From contig RCTD01000019.1 in NCBI GenBank assembly GCA_014898415.1, positions 1,240,001 through 1,304,000 on the forward strand: a DNA stretch of 64,000 nt, in the 5' to 3' direction. Numbering within the stretch: the first letter of the stretch is position 1; the number at the start of each line of letters is the position of its first letter. This document shows, in pieces, positions 50,745 to 61,234 of the stretch. Source of the DNA: Stromatinia cepivora (Eukaryota; Ascomycota; Leotiomycetes; Helotiales; Sclerotiniaceae). Position numbers and translations under genes: made by a program. Below the pieces are notes generated by a model. It was given only the letters and a program-made list of their open reading frames with translations. It did no database searches and was not told the origin of the DNA.

Positions 50745-52859
50745 TCAATCCATATTGCCAAGCCCCATTCCTCTTCTTCTTCCCTTTCCAGTGGTAACTT
50801 GTATTTCTGGATGTACCACTCTCAAATGTCGAGTGAGAGCATCATTTCGACTAAAAGTCTTTTCTTCCGCACAATATTTGCATCGTAACTTTTGCTTGGC
50901 TGAATTGTGAATGGTATCTTCATGTCGTGTAAGATCATATGGTCGAGAGAATACCGTATTGCAAGGTTTCCCCGTTGATGGGTTTATCCGTTCGCATTTG
51001 TGAGGCCCGCTTTGACTATTTAGCTTCTGCGCCATTGATGTCATACCACCGCGATTTTCCCCACCCATGTTGTTGATCACTGATGTCGAATTTCGATGAC
51101 CTTCCCTTTTATGTTTTTGAAGTTTGGCTGGCGTCTCGAACCGTAATGTACATCCGTGATATGTACATGTGTATGTTCCACTATCTGCTGATGTATTTGA
51201 TGGCCTTCGAATTTCTTGTTCGGGGGAGTAATCGCTGCTACTCGACTCCATGGAGGTCAGAGTCGCAGAAAAGTCATTCGACATATTTGACATGTTCGAC
51301 ATATTACTCGTCTGTCGTTGCGATGAAGGAATGAATGGATAATGTTGAGGTAATTGTCGACCATTACCGGAAATTGCGGGAGTTGCGAAATTAAATTGTC
51401 CTTGTTTTGGTGTGGTTTGCGAGTTTGTAGAATATGTCGACGAACTTTCTCGTCGTGTTGTAGCCATACTACCATAGCTTTGTTGTGATAATGACATATC
51501 TTCTGACTCAGATGGCTCTTGAACAAGCGCTGACTGCTGACGGTAAGTCACTGGTAATTGCCTATGCTGTGGTGGTGGAAACAATGGATTGTTTGCATCC
51601 TCCTCGCTTTCGTGATAGACCAAATCAACATCCTTTGGGGAGATTGTCTTTGGCGCAACTTCTTCCGGATTAGTCCTCTGGTACTGCTCTTGCATAGCCA
51701 ACGCATCATCCTTTGCTTTTTGTTGTTCTCGCATGCGCGTTGCAGTTGCAAATCCCATATTGTGTGTATTGAAAGCTGCTGCAGAAGGGGCTAATGGAGA
51801 GTTCGGTTGGAAAGGTGATCGTTCGCGAGGAGATAGATTCGACATTTCTTGCTTGTTTGCATTCAAGTGCTGATGGTTTGCGGCCTTTAATCTTTGTGTG
51901 AAAACGTCATTGTTTGGAGTCGCAGATGTTTGAGTCGAGGCAGGGGCTGGAGAAGGTGCTGAAATCACGGGATAGCTGGGATTAAACAGCTCGTCATCAT
52001 AAGCGTCCGTCATCGTGCGATCGAGTTTGGGCATCTGATGTGAGGAAGTTCTATGAGCTTTGGGATCGGATAGAAGTAAGTATTCGTTCAACCAGGAATC
52101 CACACTAGAAGTCATACCAGACGGTTGCCTTTCATCTTCATGGGATGGTGGCGTCGAGGGTGAGTCATTACTCGCCACTGTAGTTATTGATGGCCTACTC
52201 GACCCCTGGCTGTGAAACTCCGGTACCGACATCAGCTCATTACTGCCACCCGCTAATCTTGGTAATGAATCGTTGCTGAGCATCGTGAAGCCCAGGTTAT
52301 TCTGGTTTTGATAGTAGTTTGTGTAGTGAGGCGTGAGAAAATTCTCCTGTAATGGTGTATGTGCAGGTGTCAAGGGTTTCGGCGCGGTGGGATGATAGTC
52401 CTGAAACTCATTATATGAATCGCCTGCTACTTGAGGATTCGATGTTGATGGTGCGTAAGGTGATGCAGGAGCAGCTGGAGATCCTAAAGACGATAATGAA
52501 GATTCTCGATGATGATGTCGTCTTGAAGTCGAAGTAGGTGTTAATTGCCCGTTAGACATCCAGCTACTATTCGATTGTATAGGTTGCATGAAAGTTCGTG
52601 ATTGAACTTGTTGACTTGAGGAGTATTGTTGTGGTTGAAAGTCGAAGAGAATCTGATCGGCCCCAAAATTGAAGTTGATATTATTTGAAAGACCGTTTGT
52701 GGTAAATGTTGATTGTGGTGCAAGTGGTAGTGATGATGGAATCCAAGACTGAGGTTGTGATGAAGTTTGGGATTGATGAAGTTGATTATAAGATGGTTGT
52801 TGTGAATGATGTTGTAATAGACTCGTTTGGCGTCTCGATTCTGGACTGTAAGCTAGCAT
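50745..52859 (-). CDS. C2H2 zinc-finger transcription factor, Rpn4-like
   Basis: This is an uninterrupted 704-residue frame. Residues 1-555 are low-complexity, rich in Ser, Gln, Pro and Asn, with an MSNMSNMSN repeat and a few acidic patches, typical of a fungal activator. Three C2H2 fingers end the protein: C565/C570...H583/H588, C622/C633...H646/H651 and C660/C663...H678/H683. The second finger has an unusually long C-x10-C loop (CERINPSTGKPC) followed by SRPYDLTRHEDTIH, then KTFSRNDALTRH in the third; this pair resembles the DNA-binding end of Rpn4-type regulators of proteasome genes. A basic tail (GKGRRRG) may aid nuclear entry. The Rpn4 link is from memory of the motif; C2H2 regulator is certain, the target set is not. 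It converges with ARO1. Confidence 0.85.
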   Translation of the reverse strand: MLAYSPESRRQTSLLQHHSQQPSYNQLHQSQTSSQPQSWIPSSLPLAPQSTFTTNGLSNNINFNFGADQILFDFQPQQYSSSQQVQSRTFMQPIQSNSSWMSNGQLTPTSTSRRHHHRESSLSSLGSPAAPASPYAPSTSNPQVAGDSYNEFQDYHPTAPKPLTPAHTPLQENFLTPHYTNYYQNQNNLGFTMLSNDSLPRLAGGSNELMSVPEFHSQGSSRPSITTVASNDSPSTPPSHEDERQPSGMTSSVDSWLNEYLLLSDPKAHRTSSHQMPKLDRTMTDAYDDELFNPSYPVISAPSPAPASTQTSATPNNDVFTQRLKAANHQHLNANKQEMSNLSPRERSPFQPNSPLAPSAAAFNTHNMGFATATRMREQQKAKDDALAMQEQYQRTNPEEVAPKTISPKDVDLVYHESEEDANNPLFPPPQHRQLPVTYRQQSALVQEPSESEDMSLSQQSYGSMATTRRESSSTYSTNSQTTPKQGQFNFATPAISGNGRQLPQHYPFIPSSQRQTSNMSNMSNMSNDFSATLTSMESSSSDYSPEQEIRRPSNTSADSGTYTCTYHGCTLRFETPAKLQKHKREGHRNSTSVINNMGGENRGGMTSMAQKLNSQSGPHKCERINPSTGKPCNTVFSRPYDLTRHEDTIHNSAKQKLRCKYCAEEKTFSRNDALTRHLRVVHPEIQVTTGKGRRRGMGLGNMD

Positions 52860-55800
52860 AGTGGGATAGCTTTGGGGATCTGTTGAAAGCTTTTAGTAAA
52901 AAAACTTAAACTTAAAGTAGGGTGGCGAATCTTCAAGGTTAATATATGAGAAAACCTTTACCTCGGTTTTTTTGGTGTGTGACTCGTACTCGGGAAAGAG
53001 AAAGTTCAATGGGAAGGAATGATGAGGGTAGGTACCTTTTAGGAGTACCGGTAGTAGTAGTGAAGGTAATTGTAGTATCTTTTGGAATGATGTAGAATAG
53101 TTATAAATTGTCGGATGTGTAATCAGATCATTTGGTCAGCAGGTTGAATTATTTCTTTCAGTTAATGCTGAGTATTTGTATTTTATTTTTGTATTTGTAT
53201 TTTGATTTCTGATTTTATATCTGGGACGAATGGTGTGGTTTTTGAGATGGAATGGAAAATGATGACTAGTGAAACCTAATATAATGATTTGATAATACTA
53301 GGTAATTGATGATGAATAAACGACCGAGATCAAGAAAAGTAGAAGATCTACAGGTTTATGATTGTAATAGGAAAGTAGTCTGTATACAAGTAAAGTATAA
53401 TGAGGCTTCTTTCCAGAGATAGATATACTCAATATCTTTATGACCACACATTTGGGGGTTTTTTTATATGGAGTGACGATATCGATCGGCCCCTCCCTAC
53501 CCTTACACAGGGATTTTCAATTCAAAGCATCAGCATGCACAGTCAAAAGATTTTTTATTTTTTTTTGCATTAGTAGGGTTGCGACCATGACTGTAAACCG
53601 ACCAGAGATGTGGAAGATGGCTTTCTTTTTCGAGTCGGGATGTAAGGGTCCATGCAGACATAATGACGCACCATGAGCAGGGATGATAAGTCAGGAAAAT
53701 AATAATAAAAAATACTATATGCTAACGAACAAAAAGAATTAATAATGAGCTGCGCAACTTTGTGCATATCGGGAACTCGGTATTTGGCAGATTTTTATGG
53801 GTTCCCGTACTAATCCCTGGTCACAAGCCACAGAATCCAGTACGAGCCACATCACCCACATCATATTCTTCCAATTACAATTACTGTAAAGGAAGTGGTT
53901 GTACTACACAATCGATGGTATGGGTCAATTCTCACCTAAAATCCATACAAATGCATGAGATGTTTTAAGGATAAAGAATTATCTACGCCGTTCTCGGATG
54001 TTCCATTTCTCCAGAACACAGCCACAAGAAGAGTTCCAACTTAGATTTATTTTTATTTACGAGTCAAGGGCTAAAGATCCCATTTGTCAAATAAGGTGCT
54101 GACTGCACAAAATATCCAAAATGTTGTCAAATCTTCTTTCGGGAACACCGTTGATCCTATCTAGATCCTATTTTTCCCATTTTAATACCTTCTACAAGCA
54201 AAAGACCGCGGAAATTCAAATTTGTTCAGTGACTTTTGTAACCCCATTATTTTCTCCTTTCATAATTTTAGGAGGGTTCCGACCGGTAATATGGTATCGT
54301 GTGTATCTCCCGAATGCCAATTGACACTAGTCATACCGGCACTCTCATCTCCTCGGATTTACCTTATACCCTCAAAGTAGTGTATCTAAGTGGGGATCCC
54401 GTTACTCCCTTGGGATCACTATTCCTGAACTACTGCTTACGCTGGTTAGTCTGCCCCATGCAGAATGGGCTTTTACGATTCCTGAAGGGGATCTCGATAA
54501 ATCCCATGCAAATTTCCATGAACATCAAACTTCCCCATTTTTCCTCCTATTGATATTGTCGACTGATTACTGCTTCGAGAATACGATACAAATGAACAAT
54601 CTAGATTGAAACGCTGCCTAACTGTACGCCAATCTCTCTAGGGCACTTGCCAACCTACTGAAGGCCTAAAGTTTTCTCATCTTTTTACCTAGATAGCTGT
54701 GACTGACTTGGTCATTTGATCATGGCCCACGTGAAAAATTATTTCTCCACCGCCCCGCGCTTGGTCTTTGTAACGGCTGGTAATAAAAGTCTTCAAGGAC
54801 TCGTAACGATTCTATTTCCAAATCAGCGATTTTGTGGCTCCTTCCCCGCATACCCGTAACTCCGACCACAAAAGTGCAACTTTGAAAGGTTTCCCACGTA
54901 TTGAGTACTAGTCTGAAATTGTCCCTTCAGATTTCAATTTGTCAAAGTGTCAACATTATCTTGGTAGATTTACTAAATGCGATTTAAAAGAGGACTCATC
55001 TTGAGCGAGCTTGAGTTACTCAATCTTCGCTAAGGAGTCATGAACCACGTCAGCTTTGCTCAATCAAGCTGATTCATATGGTCTCGATGCGGATCTTTTC
55101 ATGATACAAGGAAACGGATGATAGACACATGGTACGGTACTTACGATAACCGAGTGGAATTAGCTGGGTCACTTCGGGATTTCAAACGGTAAATGTCGTC
55201 GGCTTAAGTCCGCAAATCCTCGGAGAAGAAGAACATGGGAGTTGGACTATTGCTAAGCCGGAGCAAATGACCTACCTGGAATGGACCAAGCCCCCGCCTA
55301 AGAACTCGTAACCCAAAGTTATCATTAGGCGAAGCTCGTTGTTCAGATTTTGAAGGGAGAATGAGTGACGGCTTGGCAAAGTCTGATACCATGAGGACAT
55401 CTACTTCGTAGGCACATGTTCTAGACAGGCATTTTTCATACTAATGCAGGCACTTTTGCAAACCGCAAAATAATGTGGAAATCGGATACGGCATCCATGA
55501 GAAGCTGACTTCCACCAGCAGAAGGATAGCGATGGATAGCAAATGAACAAATGAGAGAGTGGCAGCCACAGTTTCCCCGCAAAAACGCTAGTCTCCATGT
55601 GCGTGTTGAAGATCATAAATCGATCTGGGAAAGATCAATGCTGCTGGTCTAGCTTTTTCCGGGGGGGCTTTCAATGCACGTTGCACAGCCACTGTGTTTG
55701 TTGTAACTTGTCCCGTCCACTTGAGCCTTGAACAACCCTTGATCTTCGGAATGAGCGAAAAATTCCTATGCAGGGTCCAGCAACACCATGCCACATCAAA

Positions 55801-57733
55801 CAATTATGACCCAATCGGTTCTAAGCATCTGATTTTGCATCGCATAACTACGGCTCAGCATATCGTACTTGTAAAACCAAAAACGTTGGATACACGGAGG
55901 TAACGTGATGATTCCCAATTATGGCTCTCGCGGGCATCGCCGTGAAAGTTTGGCTACACAACATTTATGCACGAAAAGCATGCGCAGTGCATTAATGTAG
56001 CACTGACTACATATGTACCATGCCGCCAATTTTTACAGAGAAGATTCCATTTAAATATTGTGGAATTAGTTCAAACGATGTCCATCTCCTCATCAGTAAA
56101 TTTCCATTAGTACTTTCGAACCCCATTGTCCTGATATGAACTAAACATCAAGTTCAGCCAGTCGAGCATTCATTTCGATTCGTATTCCTGCATTTCTTTC
56201 CCCAATGAAAGACTCCTCAATTTTCCTGTTCTGTGCATCCTGACCCAAAGGTTAATTCCCAGGCATTTGGAAGAGTCTTCGCGGCATATACATAGATTCC
56301 TCCTCGGTTCCGCCTCACTACCCAAATCGTTTCTTCGACGCATGGCAGGCATGCCGCCATGGGCTGTGAGGCTTGAGCAAGCCACATCGGAATGTCATCC
56401 TCCATTGCCTTACGCGAAGTATTCGGATTTAAAATTCCCTATGGAGAGCCGTTCGTCGGTTCCCGTAGCTTGATACCGTAATGTTCTAGATTCTTCCTCA
56501 CTGGGATTCCCTGCGAGATAAGTTCCGGGCGATTCAGTCTGGAAACCCCCATTTTTAGCTGCATCTCGACGACAACATATTTCCCTCCGAAATATTCCAT
56601 TCATTACAACGTTACAGTTCTACAGACGAAGAGATTGAAAATTTATCTCCGTTCTACTGGTAGAATGATCGGGGATTTCGGTATTGTCGGAGGTTGATTT
56701 GGTAATTCAATTCAGAAATATCAGTGTTGATCGTTAATGTCGAAATGCGTGTGCAACGTCATATTCTCTGTAGGCATTAAAAGATCATCACTAATCATTG
56801 AAGTGGATTGTGAGTTGCAGGTATGAGCTGCGAGCGAAATTCTAAAAACAGCGTCAGCGACATATCGTATCTGAAGCCAAACGTCAACGTCGAGATTTGA
56901 GAATGCGTGGTCTCTTAATAATCGAGTACGAAAACTTGGCCACTTGGAAGATTGTAATAAGAATAAGCTTCGATTGCACTGCTCCCTCCATTCCTTTCGG
57001 GCTATTCAATGGAAGATATTGTGCTCAAAATGCCCGTGATGACAGGTTGAGACAGCGAAGCCTTTCCAGGTGCAATGCTCGTTGCGTAAGCTATCAATTG
57101 ATTGAGTAGAACACGAGTGTCAATATACATGCCACCCAGTATGATTGAGCTGAAGGTTCAGGATATAAGATGATGAAGTATATTTGTGTCGAGTGGCGGA
57201 TTATATTTTGAGAGTGTAGAAGATCGAAATTGTAGATACAACAATAGATGGGACTTTCTCTTTTCCTTTAAACCATCATCAGTTAAGAGGTGTGGCGCGG
57301 CGCCGATAAGATAAATTTAGCTGCCGCCACGGGCTAGATCTCATCGAAGCATTATAGAAGCATTATCAAAGCGGCAACTTTATCGAAACTTTCACCTTAT
57401 GATGTTAAATGTTAAATGTGAGGATTTGATGTTGTAGATAATGTCCTCGTATGTCAACAAATATGGCCATCACTAGTGAAAGGTTCTAAGAGTCTCTCTT
57501 GTCATCCATTGATTCTATGAAGCACCAATTTGACAGTATTCAGGAAAAAAAGAGTTACGTCTTTTGAATCATATACCGCTGCAGGAAGCGTAAGAATTGA
57601 TGCAATATTTGTTTTGCGGGACTTTTGATTGGTAGTGGTTAAACCTCGGGCTTTCATTTCCATAAGGCTGAAGAAGTTCAATGCATCATCCAAACAATTC
57701 ATTTCAACCTCAATAAAAAATACCACAATTAAA
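52860..57733. other. 4.9-kb gene-poor region between two divergent genes
   Basis: The zinc-finger gene (-) and the NDUFAF2-like gene (+) diverge from this stretch. Composition is normal, not RIP-type. All open stretches are under about 130 codons, overlap on both strands and show no recognisable motif. The first kilobase (52,860-53,900) should hold the promoter and long leader of the zinc-finger gene. The middle (54,000-57,000) could hold a non-coding RNA, a fast-evolving small gene or an old inactivated gene; I cannot support any of these. Confidence 0.5.
52921..52929. promoter_or_regulatory. PACE-like site GGTGGCGAA upstream of the zinc-finger gene
   Basis: GGTGGCGAA lies 62-70 bp before the ATG of the Rpn4-like gene. 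It differs by one base from the proteasome-associated control element GGTGGCAAA bound by yeast Rpn4. It would fit self-regulation, but a single 9-bp near-match is weak evidence. Confidence 0.25.
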
Positions 57734-58469
57734 ATGTCTACAACACAACTATCACCAATTCGTAAAGCATGGTATAGATGGAAAGCCCTCCGTCTCCCAT
57801 GGCGAAAACGCTTCTTTGTCGGTTCGTCCACGCTTTCCCAACATCGCCACTGCACTCCCATTCTCCCGTCATAAAGTTCAACTAACATTCCCAGGTCTCG
57901 ACCTCCAAAACAATTCCTTCTGGGAATTCCGCGACGCTATAAATGCAGGTCGCATGCGCAGAATAGTCCAAGCGCCACCCTCAACCCAATATTCAGATGT
58001 CAAAATCAGTCCGCAATGGCATCAATGGCTGAGACATACACGAGCTGATGCGCCGAGTATAGAAGAATTACTGGGGGATGTAGCGAGGCAGGAGCGACTG
58101 AAGATTCTGGCTAGACAGGCGGATGAGAGGTGGAATGCGAAAGCGAGTTTTTTGGATAAGCCTACGGCACAACAGGCGTTGCCGGCTACGCAGCTTAGGG
58201 ATGGAGGGGCGTATACGGGGGTGGAACCGAGGGAAGATGGGAAAGGTGTGGTGAATACTGTTGTGGGAGAGGGTGGGGAGGTGGAGAAAGAGAGAGTGGT
58301 TTTTGCGAAAAAGCCAGCTGGGAGTAAAATACGGCATGATGCGGAGACCCTACCGAGAGAGGAAAAGAAATATAAGGAAGATCCGTGGAAAAAGGCAAGA
58401 GGAGGACCAAGTGAAGGATGGCAACCTGAGGCTTGGGATCCGAATGACATGCCAGTATCTCGGAGATAA
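57734..58469 (+). CDS. Mitochondrial complex I assembly factor, NDUFAF2/N7BML-like (NDUFA12 family)
   Basis: Exon 1 is 57,734-57,821, the intron 57,822-57,894 (73 bp, GTTCGT donor, CTAAC branch site at 57,882, CAG acceptor) and exon 2 57,895-58,469, giving 220 residues. The junction reads RKRFFVG/LDLQNNSFWEF. Residues 10-85 carry the NDUFA12/B17.2 family core: WYRWKALRLPWRKRF, GLDLQNNSFWEFRD and WHQWLRHTRADAPS. The family's short members are the complex I subunit NDUFA12; longer ones with a charged tail are the assembly factor NDUFAF2 (N7BML in Neurospora), acting at the matrix side of the inner membrane. The long charged C-terminus here (about 120-220, ending EAWDPNDMPVSRR) favours the assembly factor. 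It converges with the next gene, whose stop is 324 bp away. Confidence 0.85.
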
Positions 58470-58792
58470 TTTATTAATGATATAGTGATTTTGAGGCCCT
58501 GCATGAAGCAGAAGTAAATCTCGCCCACTTTCTATCTCCTCTTGTTCTATGAATAGTGCGAGTATTGCCTCCATTGGCTGGGTAATTCGGTGATAGATAA
58601 TACTGCTTAGAGTGCCATATCCTGACTATGAAACTGATGAGCTACAGTATGTATACATTGAAATTGATTTACATTTTCCCTTAACAGGCGTCTCGACAGC
58701 AAATGGTATCATTAGATAACTCCAATAACCAATGGACTCCTTACCACCACAAAACCCAATTCAGTGCTTCTGGTCCCAACTCCAGTATGATA

Positions 58793-60597
58793 TTAATGTC
58801 CCTCTTGGGAACTACATTCTTGCACCCAATCTACCAAACTTCTCAACCTCCTTGAACTTGCATCTAGGAAGATTTCCGCAACCCCCTCCTCCTTCTTTAT
58901 TGCACCTGCTTTCCGCCTACCATCCGTCTTGCACTTCTTCTCCCTTGCGCTAATTCCCCTTTCAATCGCATCGTCTAAATTAGGCGTATGACTCGCTTCA
59001 CAACCCGTCAAAAACAGGCGAAACAAATATTCCACCAAAATTGAATATTTGGCATTATCCTCAATAGATGAAGTTATAGGACACCATGGTAAAAAACAGG
59101 TTTCGAGAATTTCTTGGTTGAGAGAATCGTTCGTAGAATCCTCGAAATCGCGAGGATTGGGTGTAGATTTAGGAAGATAGGTGTGGCATAATCGTTGTAT
59201 GAGGGAGACAAGTACCTCTGAAGGAAACGGTGATGTTCGTGAGATATTGAGGAGAAGTGAAAACGATGCGATGGGAAGCGCTGCGGTGAACTCTGCGAAG
59301 AGACCGTAAACATCGCCGACGGGCATGAACCTTAGTGGAAGGAACACGGATAGGCGGGATAGCTGCAAAATTAGCGTGGGACGTTGAAAATAGGAGGGAT
59401 TCTCTTACCAAAGTTATGACTCGCTGGCGCAAGCGGATAGAGTCTGGGTCTCCTATGGTAGAAGAGTATGTTGGAATTCCTTTCCTACTTGGCCTTTGAG
59501 ACGATTCCTCGGAACCCTCTGATGTATCGGAAGCGAGATCTTCTTCCTGATCATCGTAATCATCAGAGATTTCCTTGACATTTTTGCTGTCATCCCATTT
59601 CCTCTTTTGTGCCACGTTTTTCCTGATGTCTTTGGTCTCGTTCTCAAAAATCTCCGGATATGCTTTCAGGGATTGCACAGAACCATCCGCAAAGGCTGCC
59701 TTAACAATCCGTCTAACGGCAGTGCCGTTGAGATTATCGTCAGATCCGCCTAGGTATTGTACTAGTAACGAATCTTGCAGTAATTCATTACCAGGAGAAA
59801 GCTCCGCAGCCCCTTGGTTTCGGTCAACTTTAGCGTTGAATGCTGCATCATCCAAAGCTTTCCGTTCGTACCAATCTGCATCCAGCACATCTAACAAATA
59901 CTCCAAAAGAACCTTCCAGTATCTCCACCGCTTCGGATACCTAACGCTGCAGTTAAATGACCAGCCCACGATCTGCCAAAAGTCCTTGGCGCATCTCCAC
60001 AGGCCATTTTGGGATACTGGTCCTTTTATATCGTCGTCATCATCACTATTCGAGCCACTATCTCGAGAACTCCGCCTGGTGTATCTGCTGCCTGATTCAA
60101 AGGAAAATGCTTTCTCAAGATTGGCATTCTTAGGACCAACTTCGGCAAGGACATTTCGTAGAAGAGTAATAGAGCGGGAGGCTACCTCAACAAAATTCTC
60201 ATTCTTGACTCGAGTTGTAGAGCTTGGATGTACAAGCAAGGTACTGGCTATTCGTAGGTACTTGGGGATGGGCAGACAGGCAGTCTTTGAGGTTGCGGTT
60301 GAATGTGATATGCCAGAAGTGAGGATGTCTGAAAGCATGGTGAGGGCATGGTTGTCTAATAAATATGCAATTAGTCTTCCAACATAGATCATATGAGGGA
60401 CAGAAATACATACACATCTGCACATCGAAATATACTGTGACATGGCTCTCGATTTCACTAGAAATTTCATCGTATTGGCGATATTGCAGGTTCTCTGGAG
60501 AGTGTCTACCTTCGTATGTACTACCTGCCATTGAGGATGCACTGGGTGAGGACGGAGCATCCAAAGCTGTGTAAAATGAGGATGGAGAGCTCAACAT
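58793..60597 (-). CDS. Conserved-looking protein of unknown function, 566 residues, three exons
   Basis: On the minus strand exon 1 is 60,597-60,414, intron 60,413-60,356 (58 bp, GTATGT, CTAAT branch site, TAG), exon 2 60,355-59,409, intron 59,408-59,363 (46 bp, GTAAGA, GCTAAT branch site, CAG) and exon 3 59,362-58,793. The joins keep the frame (FDVQMY/NHALTML and QRVITL/LSRLSV) and give exactly 567 codons. I do not recognise the family. Visible features: a Ser-rich N-terminus (1-30), an acidic linker (DSGSNSDDDDD), a Trp-rich segment (LWRCAKDFWQIVGWSFNCSV then RYPKRWRYWKVLLEYLLDVL), a charged acidic/basic middle and a helical C-terminus. No signal peptide or obvious membrane span. The Trp-rich block looks like a conserved fungal core and would be the best search seed. 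Confidence 0.75.
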
Positions 60598-61234
60598 CCT
60601 AGCGACATTTGGATTGTGGATGTGATGGTGGAATTGTGGAATTGTGGGGTTTCGCGGTGCTATAATTTCGACGCGTTAAGCAAGGGTTTCGTAGCTTTAG
60701 GCTTTTGAAACCCCGCTTTTTGAATGGTTCTGACCAATTTTTAGCGTGTTCGCACCTGTATGAAAGCAAAACAAAGAGACTGACTGTACTGTACGGAGTA
60801 CTTGATTGTACGAGGAAGTTTCGTAATTACATATTTTGACAATAAAACAATTTCCAGATAGATTAACACAAGATGAGACTGATTGCATGCGCTTTCTCTA
60901 CGCAGATCGAATTAATCTCATCCTATATGTTTAGATGAATAGGTACAAATCTCCCTGCGTTGGAGAGTTGTTTATTAACACTGTGGTATTCAACGGATGA
61001 CATATATATTCAAAATTTAGCTTCAACAAGAAATCAAAACTGTTCGTGGAAATCGTTTCAAGAGGTGACCAATGGTTTAAGGTTATTTCTCCTATCCTAC
61101 GACAGTTCATAATATTTAAAGTCTTTCAAGCCCCTCAATACCAGAAGGTCGGCCGTATTCGATGTCAGATTGGTATATTTACGCCTTTGCAATGTTTGCT
61201 ATTCCTTGAAGGTGGGAAATAGGATATTCTTTAT
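60598..61234. other. Intergenic region between USO1 and the unknown gene
   Basis: These 637 bp hold the 3' untranslated region of USO1 and the promoter of the unknown gene, both on the minus strand. I see no further gene and no clear regulatory motif. Confidence 0.6.

Noticed and set aside
54121..56604. Small genes from open stretches in the 4.9-kb gene-poor region
   Set aside because: All are short, overlap on both strands and have no motif or clear intron pairing.
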